Below are positions 10,741 through 22,751 of a DNA stretch of 64,000 bases, in pieces. This DNA comes from Topomyia yanbarensis (lineage: Eukaryota; Arthropoda; Insecta; Diptera; Culicidae). The position numbers were made by a program, and so were the translations under genes. The notes below the pieces were generated by a model. It was not told the DNA's origin. It worked only from the letters and a program-made list of their open reading frames with translations, and did no database searches. Each line of letters begins with the position of its first letter. The first letter of the stretch is position 1. The stretch covers positions 191,733,810 to 191,797,809 of the forward strand of contig NC_080672.1 in the NCBI RefSeq assembly GCF_030247195.1. Reading direction: 5' to 3'.

Positions 10741-11099
10741 AGGTACGACTTGACTGTTGTCGTGAAACATGGTAGATTTGAGCAATTCGTAGTAACTCTG
10801 CCTAAGCACGACTCCTACCAGCAGAAAATAAATAAATAGTCTGGAAGATTTTAAGCCTGGGTAGGAGCCCAAGCAAAAATTTAAGTTTTATCGCACGCTA
10901 CAAGTGTAATCTTACATTTCTTATTACACTAATCGTTTTAACGTTTATTTAAAAAGAAACGTACAGAAACCCTCAAACTTTGAAGTTTATTTTAAATGAA
11001 GCGTACAGAGCCCCTCAAACTTTGAAGATTTTTTCAGTGGCCTGGACCTAGTCTTGTAAACCAAACGACTCTGCTCAACAAATTGGGTAAATGCTTGTT
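10741..11099. other. Non-coding; degenerate interspersed repeat
   Basis: No gene. Around 10945-11095 the words CCCTCAAACTTTGAAGATTT and CAAACGACTCTGCTCAACAAA resemble the repeat at 37571 and 39125 in decayed form, with the first motif duplicated. Confidence 0.4.
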
Positions 11100-11565
11100 A
11101 TCGAGAAGGAGTCATCAAAAGACACCTGCATAGTGGTCGGATACCCCAAAAACGTGAACTTAATTCACTAAAGGCCAAACCATCGAATATATTCACAGGG
11201 TATCTTTGGACGAATTGTTCGTAAGAATATTCCCCACAACCTGATAAAAATTAAAATTAGGCATGGCTTACCACGATCAAATTAAAAAAATTAACTTTTT
11301 ATGCTGACGAAGCAGAAAGTCGGTGTCTTCGACAGTTTTAGAAATGCTCGTAATAAAGAATTTTGTTGAACTAGTTGAACTTGTAGGATTTAGTGTTATC
11401 GATTTGTAAAACGTTTTCTATGGCAAGACCCTCAAATTTAGTTTTTTTTAATTTAACTTTTTCCACTGTGACTTTTCGTGCTCCAGGCAAATGTGGAGGC
11501 ATTAAAACCACATAATATTGTTGAAGCCTGTAAGTAACAATACCCAAGTAAAAAAAACATTACAA
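11100..11565 (-). repeat. Interspersed repeat X, minus copy
   Basis: Aligns in reverse orientation with the two halves of the same repeat at 22060-22150 and 24398-24800. Shared words include TATGTGGTTTTAATRC, GTGGGGAATATTCTTACGAA and ATGGTTTGGCCT. No coding capacity or clear ends were seen. It is an old family of unknown class. Confidence 0.65.
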
Positions 11566-12525
11566 AATGAGCTTATATCCGACCGTACGCAGCCTTTAAC
11601 CCCAGCCGGAGAATAATTTTCGCATTAATAGCATTTCGTTTGCATCGTTTGAAAGGTACATCTTTTATGCCGCTACTAACACATCTTGGCCGGTTCAATC
11701 GAACAGATCCCGTATTGTCGTTCGAACATTGCAATATTGACGCGAACCGTTCATCCGGGCGAGGGAAGAATTCCTTTGTTCGTCCATTTGATAGTCCATC
11801 CCACCTACGTAGGAGTTCGCAACACGTGTTACAAGTTGGTGAGTGGAAATAAGTTAAGGCGAAACAAATACACTGGATTCTTGTTTTGTGCATTGACGAT
11901 TTTGTGCATAACTTTTTACCTGGTTTTCGAAAATATTATTTTGATACCGTGCGAAAAATCGAACATGATAAATTTTTTCTAACGAAAAACCGTGCAAAGA
12001 AAAGAGGAGATTGAGGTATTTGAACTGCCCACTTGGATTCTTGCCTTTACAGACATTTTTTTTTCATTTATAAAAATACAATAACTGCAGTAAAAGATTA
12101 CCCAACTATCACCTATGTAGTTCGAGGAATTTGCGGTTCCGGCCTTGTCTCATCAGTATCAACCAAGGCAGACCAACTTGGCCGACAAATAGACACTTAA
12201 TCCAAAAAGTAAAACATAAGCTTACCTGTTCACGTGTGAAGTCCCGCGAGCACAGAAGTTCTTAATTATTATGTCTCGTAAGCCACACCCATACTAGATT
12301 CGTTTCTAATAAGGCATCTAGAATTCGAAATTTCTTAGCACCGCCAATAGAGCTGACACTTTCAGTATACCCAACGTACTCAGAAAAGAAAGTTTTGGAT
12401 GCCTTATAATGTTTGGTTATTGCTTTATATTGACGACCCCGTCCAAGATAGGCAGGGAATGTTCCCTTTTCTACACCGTTTCGAAAGATTTGTTCAAAAT
12501 CGGTTTTAATACAAGTCATACATGC
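11566..12525. other. No gene recognised
   Basis: Only short frames with no recognisable similarity (for example 12262-12519 minus). The sequence CATGC at 12521-12525 is the left target duplication of the Mag element. Confidence 0.4.
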
Positions 12526-12713
12526 TGTTTTGTTATGATATAAAACACTGGTTCGAATATTTTATACTTTTATATTTAGCTTTAACTTTAAGCGATAGCG
12601 TCTTATTCGGCTGGCTGTTCCTACTGAATGACTACCTGTGTGGTTATGATGATGTGTGTGTGTGTGTAATGTTACTGCAGGAAACATACGAGGGGTCACT
12701 ACATAACGCAACA
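12526..12713 (-). repeat. Mag element 3' LTR
   Basis: 188 bp, with TG...CA ends on either strand. Contains a TG microsatellite near 12655-12667, which is four bases longer than in the other LTR. Confidence 0.9.
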
Positions 12714-12721
12714 TCTTCCCC
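12714..12721 (-). other. Polypurine tract of the Mag element
   Basis: GGGGAAGA on the minus strand lies directly against the 3' LTR, where plus-strand DNA synthesis is primed. Confidence 0.75.
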
Positions 12722-12731
12722 TCAATAAAAT

Positions 12732-15005
12732 TTAAAGATTTAGTTGGTATTCCATCAAACGGGCCGGCAGGCGTGTCTCTCTTCTCGGACGAAGACTCTT
12801 TTCCTGAGCTGGTTTGTTTTTGGTTTGCGTATCACTGTCATCACTGTTCACTGTACTAAACGCACTCTGCGGTAAATTGTTCGAGTCCAACACAGCAACC
12901 GGTGTGTTAGTTGAATCGGTAGAATCTTTTTGACGTGTGCTTTTGTCATCATCTTTATTGTTTTGTTGTTCTCCACCTGCTGAGTTCTCTGGATTATTTG
13001 CTGAATGCTGTGGCTGCGATGTTCGCGGTTTCAGATGTACCAGACTTCGCCGATACTTATTACCTCCCACATCTACTAGGTATGAGCGTTCATTTAAGCG
13101 GTTGTTTATGGTCCCTGGAGTCCATATTTTTGATGATGCCGGATCCAGCTGTACATACACAGGTGCACCAACTTGAAGCTCCGGTAAGTAGCGAATCTTT
13201 TTATCGTAATGCTGCTTGTTCCGCTTACGCTGTACCTCTATCATAGATGGAACATCTTCTACCACCTTCGGGAGTAAACGATTTGCGCTGGTTGGTACTC
13301 CACTCCTAGTCGAACGGGAAAATAGGCGTGCGACCGGACTCGAACCGATTTTATTCGGGATATTTCGCCAGTGAAGTAACGCATACCAAAATTCCGACCC
13401 ACTTTCCTCGGATTTCTTCAAAAGATGTTTTGCTATTTTGACGGCGGCTTCCGACTTCCCGTTTGCCTGCTGATGATGAGGCGCTGACGTGACTTGCTTG
13501 AAGCACCAGTCGGAAGCAAATTGAATCATTTTGCGGTTAACGAAATTGGTTCCGTTGTCAGACAATACAAGTTGAGGAATGCCGTGACGGGCAAAATTTT
13601 CTTTGCAGATAGCGACCACGGAATCTGGCGTTAAGTTCTTCAGTACGTTGACCTCAAAAAAATCTGAATAGTGATCCACCATTACGAGAAATTTATGCTT
13701 TATTCCTTTGTAGTCCGCGAAGAACACGTCCAACGAAACCATCTGGAAACGATACACTGGAATCTGATGGATTTTCATTGGTGGATTTGCCTGCGATGCG
13801 GCGAATTTTGCGCATACTGCGCATTGCCTTACGACGTCCTTAACCTGTGAGCTCATACCAGGCCAGAACAAGTTAGCTCGTGCCAGCCTCAAAGTGGCTT
13901 CCATTCCGTTATGGCTTGCATGACAATTATCTATAAGCTGTCTTCTTAATGAGTGTGGAACGACAATGCGATCATTACGAAACACTAAGCCGTCCTGTGA
14001 TGAGAATTCATGTCGATGATTGAAGAAAATTTTTACACCATCGGGTACTTGGTCGATCGATTTAGGCCAACCTTGTTTGATGAACTTGGTTATGATCTGC
14101 ATCGTCTGATCCTGTGCCGTATGTTCCGCGATCTCTGTGAGTCTTGCATCCGAGACCCTGAGAAAGCTACTGATTTTCATTTGGGCAACTTCATCGAGTA
14201 TTGTGTATACATTTAGTTTCTCGTACGTGTCCGAAATCTCCTGATTCACAGCAGGGGCACGAGAAAGCGCATCTGCCACCACGTTATCTTTCCCGGTTAC
14301 AAATTCCAGTGCCAAGTTATACCGCTGCAATTTCAATAACATATGTTGCAAACGTTTTGGCGATGAAAGAAGCGGCTTGTTGAACACGTTTATCAATGGC
14401 TTGTGATCCGTTTTGATAATTGTTCGAGGGTTCCCTACGATTATCTGGTCAAATCTGGTGCAAGCGAAGACAATTGCCAGGAGTTCCTTCTCTATTTGGG
14501 CATAGTTTCGTTCGGTGGATGTCAGTGTTCTTGATGCGTAAGCTATGACACCGTTTTCTTGGAAAACTGCCACTCCTAATCCAAAGCAGCTGGCATCGCA
14601 CTTGATGGTTAGTGGTTTTGTCACGTCGTAGTACTTCAAAGTGCCTATATCGGATACCAACGATTTCACCTGCTCAAATTCATTCTGTTCAGCTGACGAC
14701 CACTGCCAAGGTTCGGTTTCCAATATTAGCTTGCGGAGACATGTGAGATTAACGCTCAAATTGCGAATGAACTTGCTCAGGTAGCTGACCATACCCACAA
14801 ATCTGTGGACTTCCTTCTTGTTACATGGGGTTGGGTAGTTTTTTATGGCTGTTATTTTCGTTTCATCCGGTCGTAGACCCTGAATGGTTAAAACGTGACC
14901 GTAGTACCTAACCGATGTCTGGCAAAGATTCAATTTTGAACGGTTCAGTTTGACATTATTTGCTTTGAGTCGATGAAGAAGTTCCTTTAGACAGTGGTAA
15001 TGCTA
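12732..15005 (-). pseudogene. Mag pol, distal part: RT end, RNase H, integrase
   Basis: After a frame change near 15000 the frame runs open to the stop at 12732. In order: RT thumb (YYGHVLTIQGLRPD), RNase H (KCDASCFGLG, EKELLAIVFA, TDHKPL, VADALSRAP), integrase zinc domain (HASHNGME...CAVC), catalytic core (SLDVFF, LSDNGTNF, NGKSEAAVKIAKHLLK), then a chromatin-facing C-terminal part and a charged, low-complexity tail to 12740. The catalytic Asp, Asp and Glu positions are all present. The hexamer GCATTA is repeated three times at the break (15000-15016), so slippage is a likely cause. Confidence 0.9.
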
Positions 15006-17045
15006 ATGCTAATGCTTCTTCTAGCGTGTCTCCTACGCCAAAAACAAGCAAATCGTCTGCAATGCACTCAACACCTTTTAAATCCTGGATAACTTCTTGC
15101 AGTTTTAATTGAAATAGTTCTGGTGCGGATGCTATTCCAAACGGTAGACGAGTCCAACGATATCTGCCAAAGGGAGTCCAGAATGTGGTTAATTTACTGC
15201 TGTCCACGTCTAGAACCACGTGCCAGAATCCTTTCTTCGTGTCCATTGTTGAGAATACACGAGCTTTTCCAAGTTCTGGTAGAATTTCGTCCAGTGTAGT
15301 GAATTGTAAATTCGGTCTACGCAGAGCCTTGTTCAATAACACCGGATCTAAGCAAATTCGTACGCCTGCACCCGGTCCGCCTCGCTGTACTAAGACCAGA
15401 TTGCTGACCCATTCGGTGTGGTTGGCTTCCTTGACGATGATTCCGCTTTCCTCCAATGACTCCAGCTCTTTCTTGAGCTCATTGCGCAATGCAATTGGAA
15501 TACGACGTGGCGGTTGGATTGATGGTGTCGCGTTGCCGTCAAGTTCGAGCATCACTGTTCCCGTAAATTTTCCGTATCCTTCAAAAAGCTCTTTGTGTTC
15601 GTCAACTGTCTGCTGCGCTTCCACTCGATAAGCATGAAGTAATTTCACTGACGAAGTGCTTGGTTCCGGCGTACTAAATTCGACTGCTTCACAAAACTTA
15701 ACGAATCCAAGCTCTCTAGAAGCCCTGGCTGACAGTAGCGGACGATGATCCACATCCACGACTTGCAATATCAAACGATATTTGCGATCTAAACGACGAC
15801 ACTTCACTTTTACTTGTCCTAGTACCTTTATTGGGCTACCACCGAAGCTTTGCAGTCGAACCGTCGATGGCTGCAAAGACGGTTTACTTTTACCTGTGAG
15901 CTCCGCTAGACGAGTGAAACCAATTAGGCTAGTATTTGCTCCAGTATCCAGCTCGCAGAGTACTGATTTCCAAGACTTGTTGAATTTCAAATCCAGCTCG
16001 GCTGCTACACCACCTCCGTTATCCGAGTTATCAAAAATCTTAGATATTTCGTACTCCTGTTCACTTTCGTCCGACGACTCTTCATCTCCGGAATACTCAT
16101 CATTAGAGTTATCTTCCTTGACCTCCCTGACAGAGCGAGATCTCCGGTTCTTTGATTTTTCCGTAGCTCTACACACCTTCTCGAAGTGGTTTTTTCCATT
16201 ACATCGGTGACATCGTTTACCAAGAGCGGGGCATGTCCCCTTCGAAAACTCGTGCGCGTCTCCGCAAAACTTGCATCGAGGAGATTTCCACTGTTTGGAA
16301 CGAGGTTTGCCCTTGCTGACCTTGTTGACTTCTGATTCTGCAGTTGTATATGTCAATTCTTGGGACCTTTTTTCCGTGATTTCTTCTGCTCGACATAGAT
16401 CCCTTGCTTTATCCAATGTTATGTCGGGTATAGTCAACATTTTGGTTCTTAGGTGTTGCCATTTGTTTGCTGTTACAATTTTATACGTAATAAGCTCCGA
16501 TTCTAAAGCCCCAAGTTTGGAAACTTTGGCCAATCCCTTGAGACGAGAGGAAAATTCGTCAATTGATTCTCTGAAACCTTGTACAGCCGAAAAAAATCTA
16601 GCCTGTCCACAATAATGTTACGTTTTACGACTACTTTCGATTTAATAGCAAGAAGAGCAGATTCCGTATTCGCCGATTCCTCTGCTGTGAGCTCAAAATT
16701 GAAATATTTCTTTCTTGCCGGCTCACCTATTACTGTTAATAGGAAGCTAACTTTTTTGGAATTGTCTCCGGGTGGCCATTGGTCCATTCCAATTGCCTTA
16801 GCGTAGTCGTTCCAGCTCTTGACGAAGAAATCGAAGTTCACCTCCATGTCGCCGTCTAAGGCTAACGGCGATGGCTGCGGCACCGGAACATTTGCCGCAC
16901 TTGTCCGTCGCTGTTCTGTTTGTTGTTGATGCTGCTGTAAGCATGAAGTTGCTGTTGCTGTTGCCGATGCATTCACTGTCTGCATAAGCTGTTGAAATAT
17001 GTGAGTCTGGTGCTCCAGAAACATTTTGAACTGGTTAGAATCCAT
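14956..17045 (-). pseudogene. Mag gag-protease-RT, proximal part
   Basis: Starts MDSNQFKMFLEHQTH with a Gln-rich head, then a capsid-like region. The frame changes at an A7 run (16590-16596 on the plus strand) and continues with two zinc knuckles (CKFCGDAHEFSKGTCP and CHRCNGKNHFEKVC), an acidic linker, protease with LDTGANTSLIG, and RT with FSTMDTKKGFWHV, TRLPFGIASAPELF and CIADDLLVFG. The RT active site is IADD-type. Because gag, protease and RT share one frame after the A-run, this family appears to use a fused gag-pol. The single-base change in the A-run then separates the capsid part from the rest. Confidence 0.88.
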
Positions 17046-17191
17046 GTCGATGAGGATCTACCGATTTTCTTCACCGAGAAAAAAAAACAAAATGGCCACC
17101 GTCGCGCTTCACACGATTTACTGTAGCGAGTCTTCCACTTATTTTCGCGATTTACAAAATGACGCCGAAACAAGATTATTCGAAGCTCACA

Positions 17192-17207
17192 CCGACTTCT
17201 GACACCA
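17192..17207 (-). other. Primer-binding site of the Mag element
   Basis: TGGTGTCAGAAGTCGG on the minus strand starts immediately after the LTR edge, with the canonical TGG. The matching tRNA was not identified. Confidence 0.75.
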
Positions 17208-17391
17208 TGCTTTGTTATGATATAAAACACTGGTTCGAATATTTTATACTTTTATATTTAGCTTTAACTTTAAGCGATAGCGTCTTATTCGGCTGGCTGT
17301 TCCTACTGAATGACTACCTGTGTGGTTATGATGATGTGTGTGTGTAATGTTACTGCAGGAAACATACGAGGGGTCACTACATAACGCAACA
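17208..17391 (-). repeat. Mag element 5' LTR
   Basis: 184 bp, nearly identical to the 3' LTR. Would hold the promoter and polyadenylation signals of the element. Confidence 0.9.
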
Positions 17392-17396
17392 CATGC

Positions 17397-19429
17397 TTTG
17401 AAATTTTAATTGGGTAATCCCATTCAGTACAATAAAAGTTATAAAGGTTCAAAGTTTAACAGTTCTACTTATAAAACGGAGATCCAATATTTATCCCTTA
17501 GAAGCGCAAGACATTTTCAAGCGATTTATTTTCACTTGCTTGTTAAGTAGAATTTCAACAGCTACATGAAAACAACTCGCGTAAAGGCGACTTTAGCAAA
17601 CGACCTTTCATCCCAAGCCATGGGAACAACAATATCTCGACACAACACGATATAAAATAAATAAAAGTTCTCAACCAGCGTGTCATATCCAAGCAGAGAA
17701 AAACTCGGATCACGGTTGCTCCGAGAGCTGTAGAAAAAAAGAGAATCGTTTTTCAATAGACCTTTCTCGTCCGACCTAACCCCCTTTTTTCTTATTTTTA
17801 TTCAAAAGACTATACATTTTTATGAATATTTCCGCTGAAATGAGACTTTTTAGAGCTATCGTGATTTGCAAACAAATCGAATTTTGATGTTCTCTATTAA
17901 AATCCTGGGACAGAACCTGTGGATAGATGTTTTCTTTTTCTTTTTCCTGTTCATTTTATCTCTTGTCTTGCATATCCACTCTTTCTTCCTCACATATTTT
18001 AAATGGACTGACTACATTTGACAGTCCCCCTGACTGCATTTGACGGTTCCCTTTGGCTGCATTTGACAAATCCCCCTGGCTACAATTGACATTAGGTTTT
18101 TTCGTATCCACACGTTCCGTCCCAGTTAAAAACTATCTATCTGGCCATGTACATAAACATAACGCAACAATGGATTATGAAGAATTTTGATAATGATTTT
18201 ATAACAAATTATAAAAGAGCCCGGCTGATATAAAAGTCCTAACTAGCAATACACTTATTATAAAATGATTATAAAGGATTATTGTAACTGATTCCAAAAG
18301 GATTATAAAGGCAGTGAAATACAATGAATTAAGGGGTGTGTCTGATGTAAACAATATGCGCAATCAAACTAAATAAAACAGTATTCAATTTTTAAATAGA
18401 ATTATAATGAATTCAACCAAAACTTCTTTTGCCTTTTTCTCATTTTCAAATGTTTGGGTAGAATTTAGATTATTTTATCGTTGTTGCGATCAATTTCGTT
18501 TGGTTTGTTTTGTTCACAATGTTAGTCGCAGAGCATTTTGGTGATCCTTGGCAATTGATGACCTTTACACCCCATACTAGGTCCGCTCCTGTTGCAGCTG
18601 TTTCGTCCTGTCCGGCACCGAGTCAACCGATGGTCCAACCTGCGCCGCACTCGTCTGTCGCTATGTTAATGGCAGGGACTTGGATTAAAGGCCAAAATTT
18701 CAGCTACGGCTGGTGGTGTTGCTGCAATCGGTTTGCCTTCGGCCACGTTGGACATTCGGCTAACGGGAATATTCAGCGATTCCGATTCGAAGGAAGCAGC
18801 GCCAGTAGCAGACTGCTTCGGTTCAGCAATACGCTCCGGTATCGGACGAAGCTAACACTCCGACAGGACGAAGGTTTCAACGAGGGGCTCAGGCATAAGT
18901 AGCAGAGTCCTTGCACTTTCTGCTTGTAGAGTGAACAATTCCGACGAAACCACTGCCGCTTTCGCCAAGTTTGATCACCGTAATAAGTGCGACGTCAGCG
19001 GTATAGTGCCAGGATTAGTCGAGAACAGTGCCAGGACTGACTTGCCAAGAGCTACAAGATTAAATAGCAATGCTTTTTTAAAGTGACCATAGTATAATGT
19101 AGAGGCTTTAGCCAGATGATTTATTCAGCAGAATAAGAAGCAAAATTACCCAAAAAAACAAAACATAAGACCTGGCTGCCGAAGTGAATCCACACACATC
19201 ATCACCTACAGAGGCAAGCAATATTGGAACGCAGCGAAATTCCTCACAATGAATTGATCTCGTTAGGTGAAATTCCAGGAAGTACAATTTTCATAGCACA
19301 ATTTAGTCGACCGAAATTGTAGTCCTCAGTCGAGAGATAGACTGATAGAGTAGCAGCAGCTAGGAATTTTCTTTCGAAAGCTAGCAGCGGTTTCGCGTAT
19401 CCTGCGCTAAGTAGAGAGCGTTAAGACAG
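17397..19429. other. No clear gene; includes a 130-codon open frame of unknown nature
   Basis: The plus-strand frame 18510-18902 (MFTMLVAEHFGD...) is the longest here. It has no domain I recognise and reads like a decayed GC-richer fragment, possibly of an old element. The rest is AT-rich. The stretch 18170-18320 has several loose ATTATAAA/GATTATAAA words. Confidence 0.35.
18006..18090 (+). repeat. Short imperfect minisatellite
   Basis: Four imperfect units of 20-24 bp with the core CTGCATTTGACA followed by a C-rich segment. Confidence 0.6.
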
Positions 19430-19555
19430 ATCTCCGAAACATGTCAAGTGCTATCAGATGAGAAAAAACGTCGCATCTATGACCAGTACGACAAGGACGG
19501 TCTGCTGACCAACGCTTCCGTCCGGTACCACCATAACACACGGCACCGGCGACAC
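19430..19555 (+). pseudogene. DnaJ (mrj/DNAJB6-like) J-domain fragment
   Basis: Frame reads ISETCQ then VLSDEKKRRIYDQYDKDGLL then SVRYHHNTRHRRH. The middle matches the end of helix III and helix IV of class B J-domains, and the His/Arg-rich tail fits insect mrj-type proteins as I remember them. Functional proteins stimulate Hsp70 ATPase through an HPD loop, which is absent. A stop lies just upstream in frame, no convincing splice acceptor precedes it, and no other part of the gene is visible. It is best read as a relic. An isolated exon is less likely. Confidence 0.65.
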
Positions 19556-21405
19556 ATATATATTCACAACATACTAATTACTTATTCTTCTGAAAAAGTA
19601 AATAAATTGACTATGCAATTTATCATTCGCTGCCTAGTTATTTCCTGCTAATTTGAACAAGACAGCAGTTGCAGAAAGCTTTATTGCGGTGCAAAAATGA
19701 TGGCAACTCGGGATATAATATAAATTTACATATAATTTCTCCTCCCTGATATTCTTCCAGAATATATAATGCTCTGCATTCTTAGCACTCCTATCAAATC
19801 CTTCTTACTCCTTATCGCCAGTGCCGAGCACTGTTTTGCATTTGCCGGCTAAATCAACGACAATGCGCTAATCGTCAATCGACGAAACTTTTGCTGTAAT
19901 GGAACTTGAACACGAATAATAAATAATTGTTCCATTCGAAAGCAGTTTGCAGCTATCATACGCTGGTAGGCATTCTGACCAATGGCAACGTTTTTCGGTA
20001 TGGGCATTGAACGATCATTTCAACAACTTATCATCGACCGAATTCGTTACCTATAAAGTTCAGGTAAACTTCACCACCTAAAAATGAGTAATAAATCGGA
20101 TCATCTTGTTAGGACTTAACCCACGAGCAAACAAACAAATGTGTACAAATCCTTATCCATCATCCAGAAAGCAATCGTTTTATAACCCAATGCTTGATCT
20201 TACGATTCAGCATATGCCACCGGGTTTTGCATCCAGCGCGGATTGGTCAATGTATGAACCAGGGGTGACATTACGCATCTCGAAACGAAAGGTTTATTGT
20301 ATTCAAGCTTGTGTGAAATGGTCGATTCGAATTGGTTGCATAATGTGGCACCAGGTTCCCATTGCTCCAATCCTCATCCCTCTTGAGTTGATAGTCTTTC
20401 AAAGAGCATCGAAAGTATTCAAGTAATGTAAATTTTAAAAGTCCATGTAACCAAGTCTTAGGTAAACAAGCACACTGAACTGTCAGAAAAGTGAGGTTAT
20501 ACATTTTCATGCAATGCTCTATGTTTTTGACAGGTATATGAATGAATCATTTCAGCATCAGTGATGCCAGGTCTATTTAAACAATAGCCTGCAGTGAAAA
20601 TATAAAAGTCTGCAGATTGCTACAAAAATCTTCAATAAATTTGACATAGAAATGTAGTATGTATATATTTTAAATGATCAAAAATGTTGAAGGCTTGCGT
20701 TTAAATTGGCTGGCATAGGCTTTGTTCTGCTAAATATTTGTAATCTGCAAAACATCTGCAGTGAAAATGCAAAATCTGCAGATTTACTAATATATATGCA
20801 GATCTGGCATCCTTTTAGTATTCCCCACAGGAAATTCATCCAAATGGTGTAAAAATACGAGGAAACAAGGCAAGATAGGTATTCAGAATATGGGGTTAAA
20901 TGAGCAGCTTGCACAATTTTTGATTTTTTCAATAGTTAGAGGTACCAAATCATCGCGGCAATCGACAGTAACGAATTGGGGATAAAAAAGAAAGCATCCT
21001 ATCATATAAAATTTTTTGACGAGAAAGGTCTATTTCAACGCTCGTGGAAGCAGCTGGTGGTAATCTATTACCTCAACCTACGAATGCAAATATTTTCCAG
21101 CGGAATTTGTACATCTGGCATCCGATTGTTAGGTGTGAGCTATTTCGTATTTTTACGATGGGTTTAAGAAGAATAAAAATAAGCTCACACGAGACGGGTG
21201 GTAAGGTAATCCGATTCAATAATCGAACAGTGATATTGCTTTCTTTGGGTGGTTATGTACAACAGAATCGTTTGTTTGGGGGTGAACCGTTGATTTTTAC
21301 GGTGTGGAATGTTCTACTTCGTTAAGTATTTTATTGATAATTTTTCCATCACTCTGTATTGTATTGTGGCAAGTAATTTTTTTTATATTTTCAAGAATGG
21401 ATTCC
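19556..21405. other. No gene recognised
   Basis: AT-rich, short frames only. Between about 20580 and 20820 the words CTGCAGTGAAAAT and TCTGCAGATT recur, which suggests a decayed interspersed repeat. Confidence 0.35.
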
Positions 21406-21526
21406 ACGGCTCCGTTAAGCTAATGCCGTGTCAAATACACGATTCGAAGAAATTTATGTGCAATTTCTTCGAATCCAAATAATGATAAATTCTGCAATTG
21501 ACACGACATTAGCTAAGCGGAGCCGT
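21406..21526. mobile_element. 121 bp hairpin miniature element
   Basis: Ends ACGGCTCCGTTAAGCTAATG and its near-perfect inverse. A second inner stem (ATTCGAAGAAATTTA against AATTTCTTCGAAT) fills most of the rest. Almost the entire element can fold on itself. No coding capacity. The target duplication is unclear. Confidence 0.7.
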
Positions 21527-22059
21527 TAATGTTTTGTATAGTCCCTATTTTTTACGTTGCAACCTTGCTGTTTTTTAATATTAAGGGCCTTAAAGTACTA
21601 AAATAAATGCAAGGAGGCGAAGGACGAAAATTCATCTTATACCTCAGGAGTCAGGATAGAGTATATATTCACTATATAAAAACTATACAAGACTATATAG
21701 CGAAATGTCAAATGTCATTAACGAATAATATTATTACCAAGGGCCAAGATGGCTTCCTTGCGGGACACCAGATAAATGTCCAACAGCCAGAAGAGAAAGT
21801 CAACACTTTTTACAAAAATCGATTGTCCGGTTAGAAAGGAGTATATTCTTTCTGTAATCCAAAGATAAGATAGACAGATTCTTACCATTATTATGCGTAG
21901 TCCGGACATTGAAAATAGTGCCTGCTCGTCCATTTTGGTTTGCACCTTTCTCTCTTATACGCAGTTGAACTTAGTGTAAAAAAAATCTTCAATAACTGTG
22001 AATGAGTATTTTTACAAGAGATGTGCGCCGCGCCGCTGATTTTTAGGAAAAAAAATTTA
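21527..22059. other. No gene recognised
   Basis: Short frames in both directions, none recognisable. AT-rich with scattered TATA words. Confidence 0.35.
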
Positions 22060-22150
22060 TATTTCAACAATATTTTTACATGCAGTCTTCAACAATAATT
22101 TAATTTTTACATGCAGTCTTCAAGAATATTATGTGGTTTTAATACATCAA
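22060..22150 (+). repeat. Interspersed repeat X, left half of plus copy
   Basis: Matches the end of the copy at 11100-11565 in reverse. The word ACATGCAGTCTTCAA is duplicated here. The repeat is split by the array that follows, and resumes at 24398. Confidence 0.6.
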
Positions 22151-22496
22151 TTTTACCATTTTTTTTGTTAACCATTTTTTGTTAAAGACCTATTGAGTCA
22201 ATTTGTCAACAGTTTTTTCGGCATTTAATTAGCAAGGGACTGGAAGGTGAAGTATATTTTTCAATATTTAGAGCCATAGTACTCAAGGGAGAGCAAGGTG
22301 TTGAAAGGAGAAAGTTTAGAAAAGCGTGGAAGGATCATATATGCAAGCTTAGAGCTCACCGGCGACTTAACCTTTTGTCTGCTACCGTAGGGGTCAGGGT
22401 CTTTTGGCATTAGAAATGCGAATCACCTGAGTCTGCGGCATGTCCGAACAAGCGTAAAGTAACTTGTTACTTCATGCTGTCGGAACCGACAAAAAG

Positions 22497-22751
22497 TTAA
22501 GTCACGGTAAACTTCCACACTAAGCATTTGCGACGTTGAAACTCATTGAATGAGCCAGTTTTGTTTGTTCCCTCACCAATTGCCTGCCTGAGTGATTTTA
22601 TTTTATCGACTATTGTGACTGTCTCAGCGTGTGTGGCAGTATGGTCACATGTGTTGCTGATTTGCACGGTGTCGGCAGCTTTCACCCAACGCTGCAACGA
22701 TGAATCCCCATCACGGTAAGTTCTATTTTTACCATTTTTTTTGTTAACCAT
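22497..22751 (-). other. 84-codon open frame, array copy 1
   Basis: Starts MVNKKNGKNRTYRDGD and ends RRKCLVWKFTVT. Present in every full unit. No known domain. Coding status is unproven because the copies are too similar for a test by eye. Confidence 0.3.

Larger units (their letters stand above)
12526..17391 (-). mobile_element. Ty3/gypsy retrotransposon, Mag clade, nearly complete
   Basis: A 4.87 kb minus-strand element with two short LTRs, a primer-binding site, gag, protease, RT, RNase H, integrase and a polypurine tract. A perfect 5 bp target duplication CATGC flanks it (12521-12525, 17392-17396). The LTRs differ by one base and two TG dinucleotides, so the insertion is young. Mag placement rests on the gag style, the short LTRs and the fused gag-pol frame with no envelope. 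The coding frame is broken at two places. Confidence 0.9.

Noticed and set aside
12262..12519. 85-codon minus-strand frame as a gene
   Set aside because: No similarity recognised, it runs to the edge of the Mag insertion, and it does not continue on the other side.
15185..16210. Long plus-strand frames (148 and 142 codons) opposite the Mag pol gene
   Set aside because: They are antisense shadows of the protease-RT frame, which has all the family motifs.
18510..18902. Host gene of 130 codons
   Set aside because: No recognisable domain, no codon or conservation evidence, and no splice context. Listed only as an unexplained open frame.
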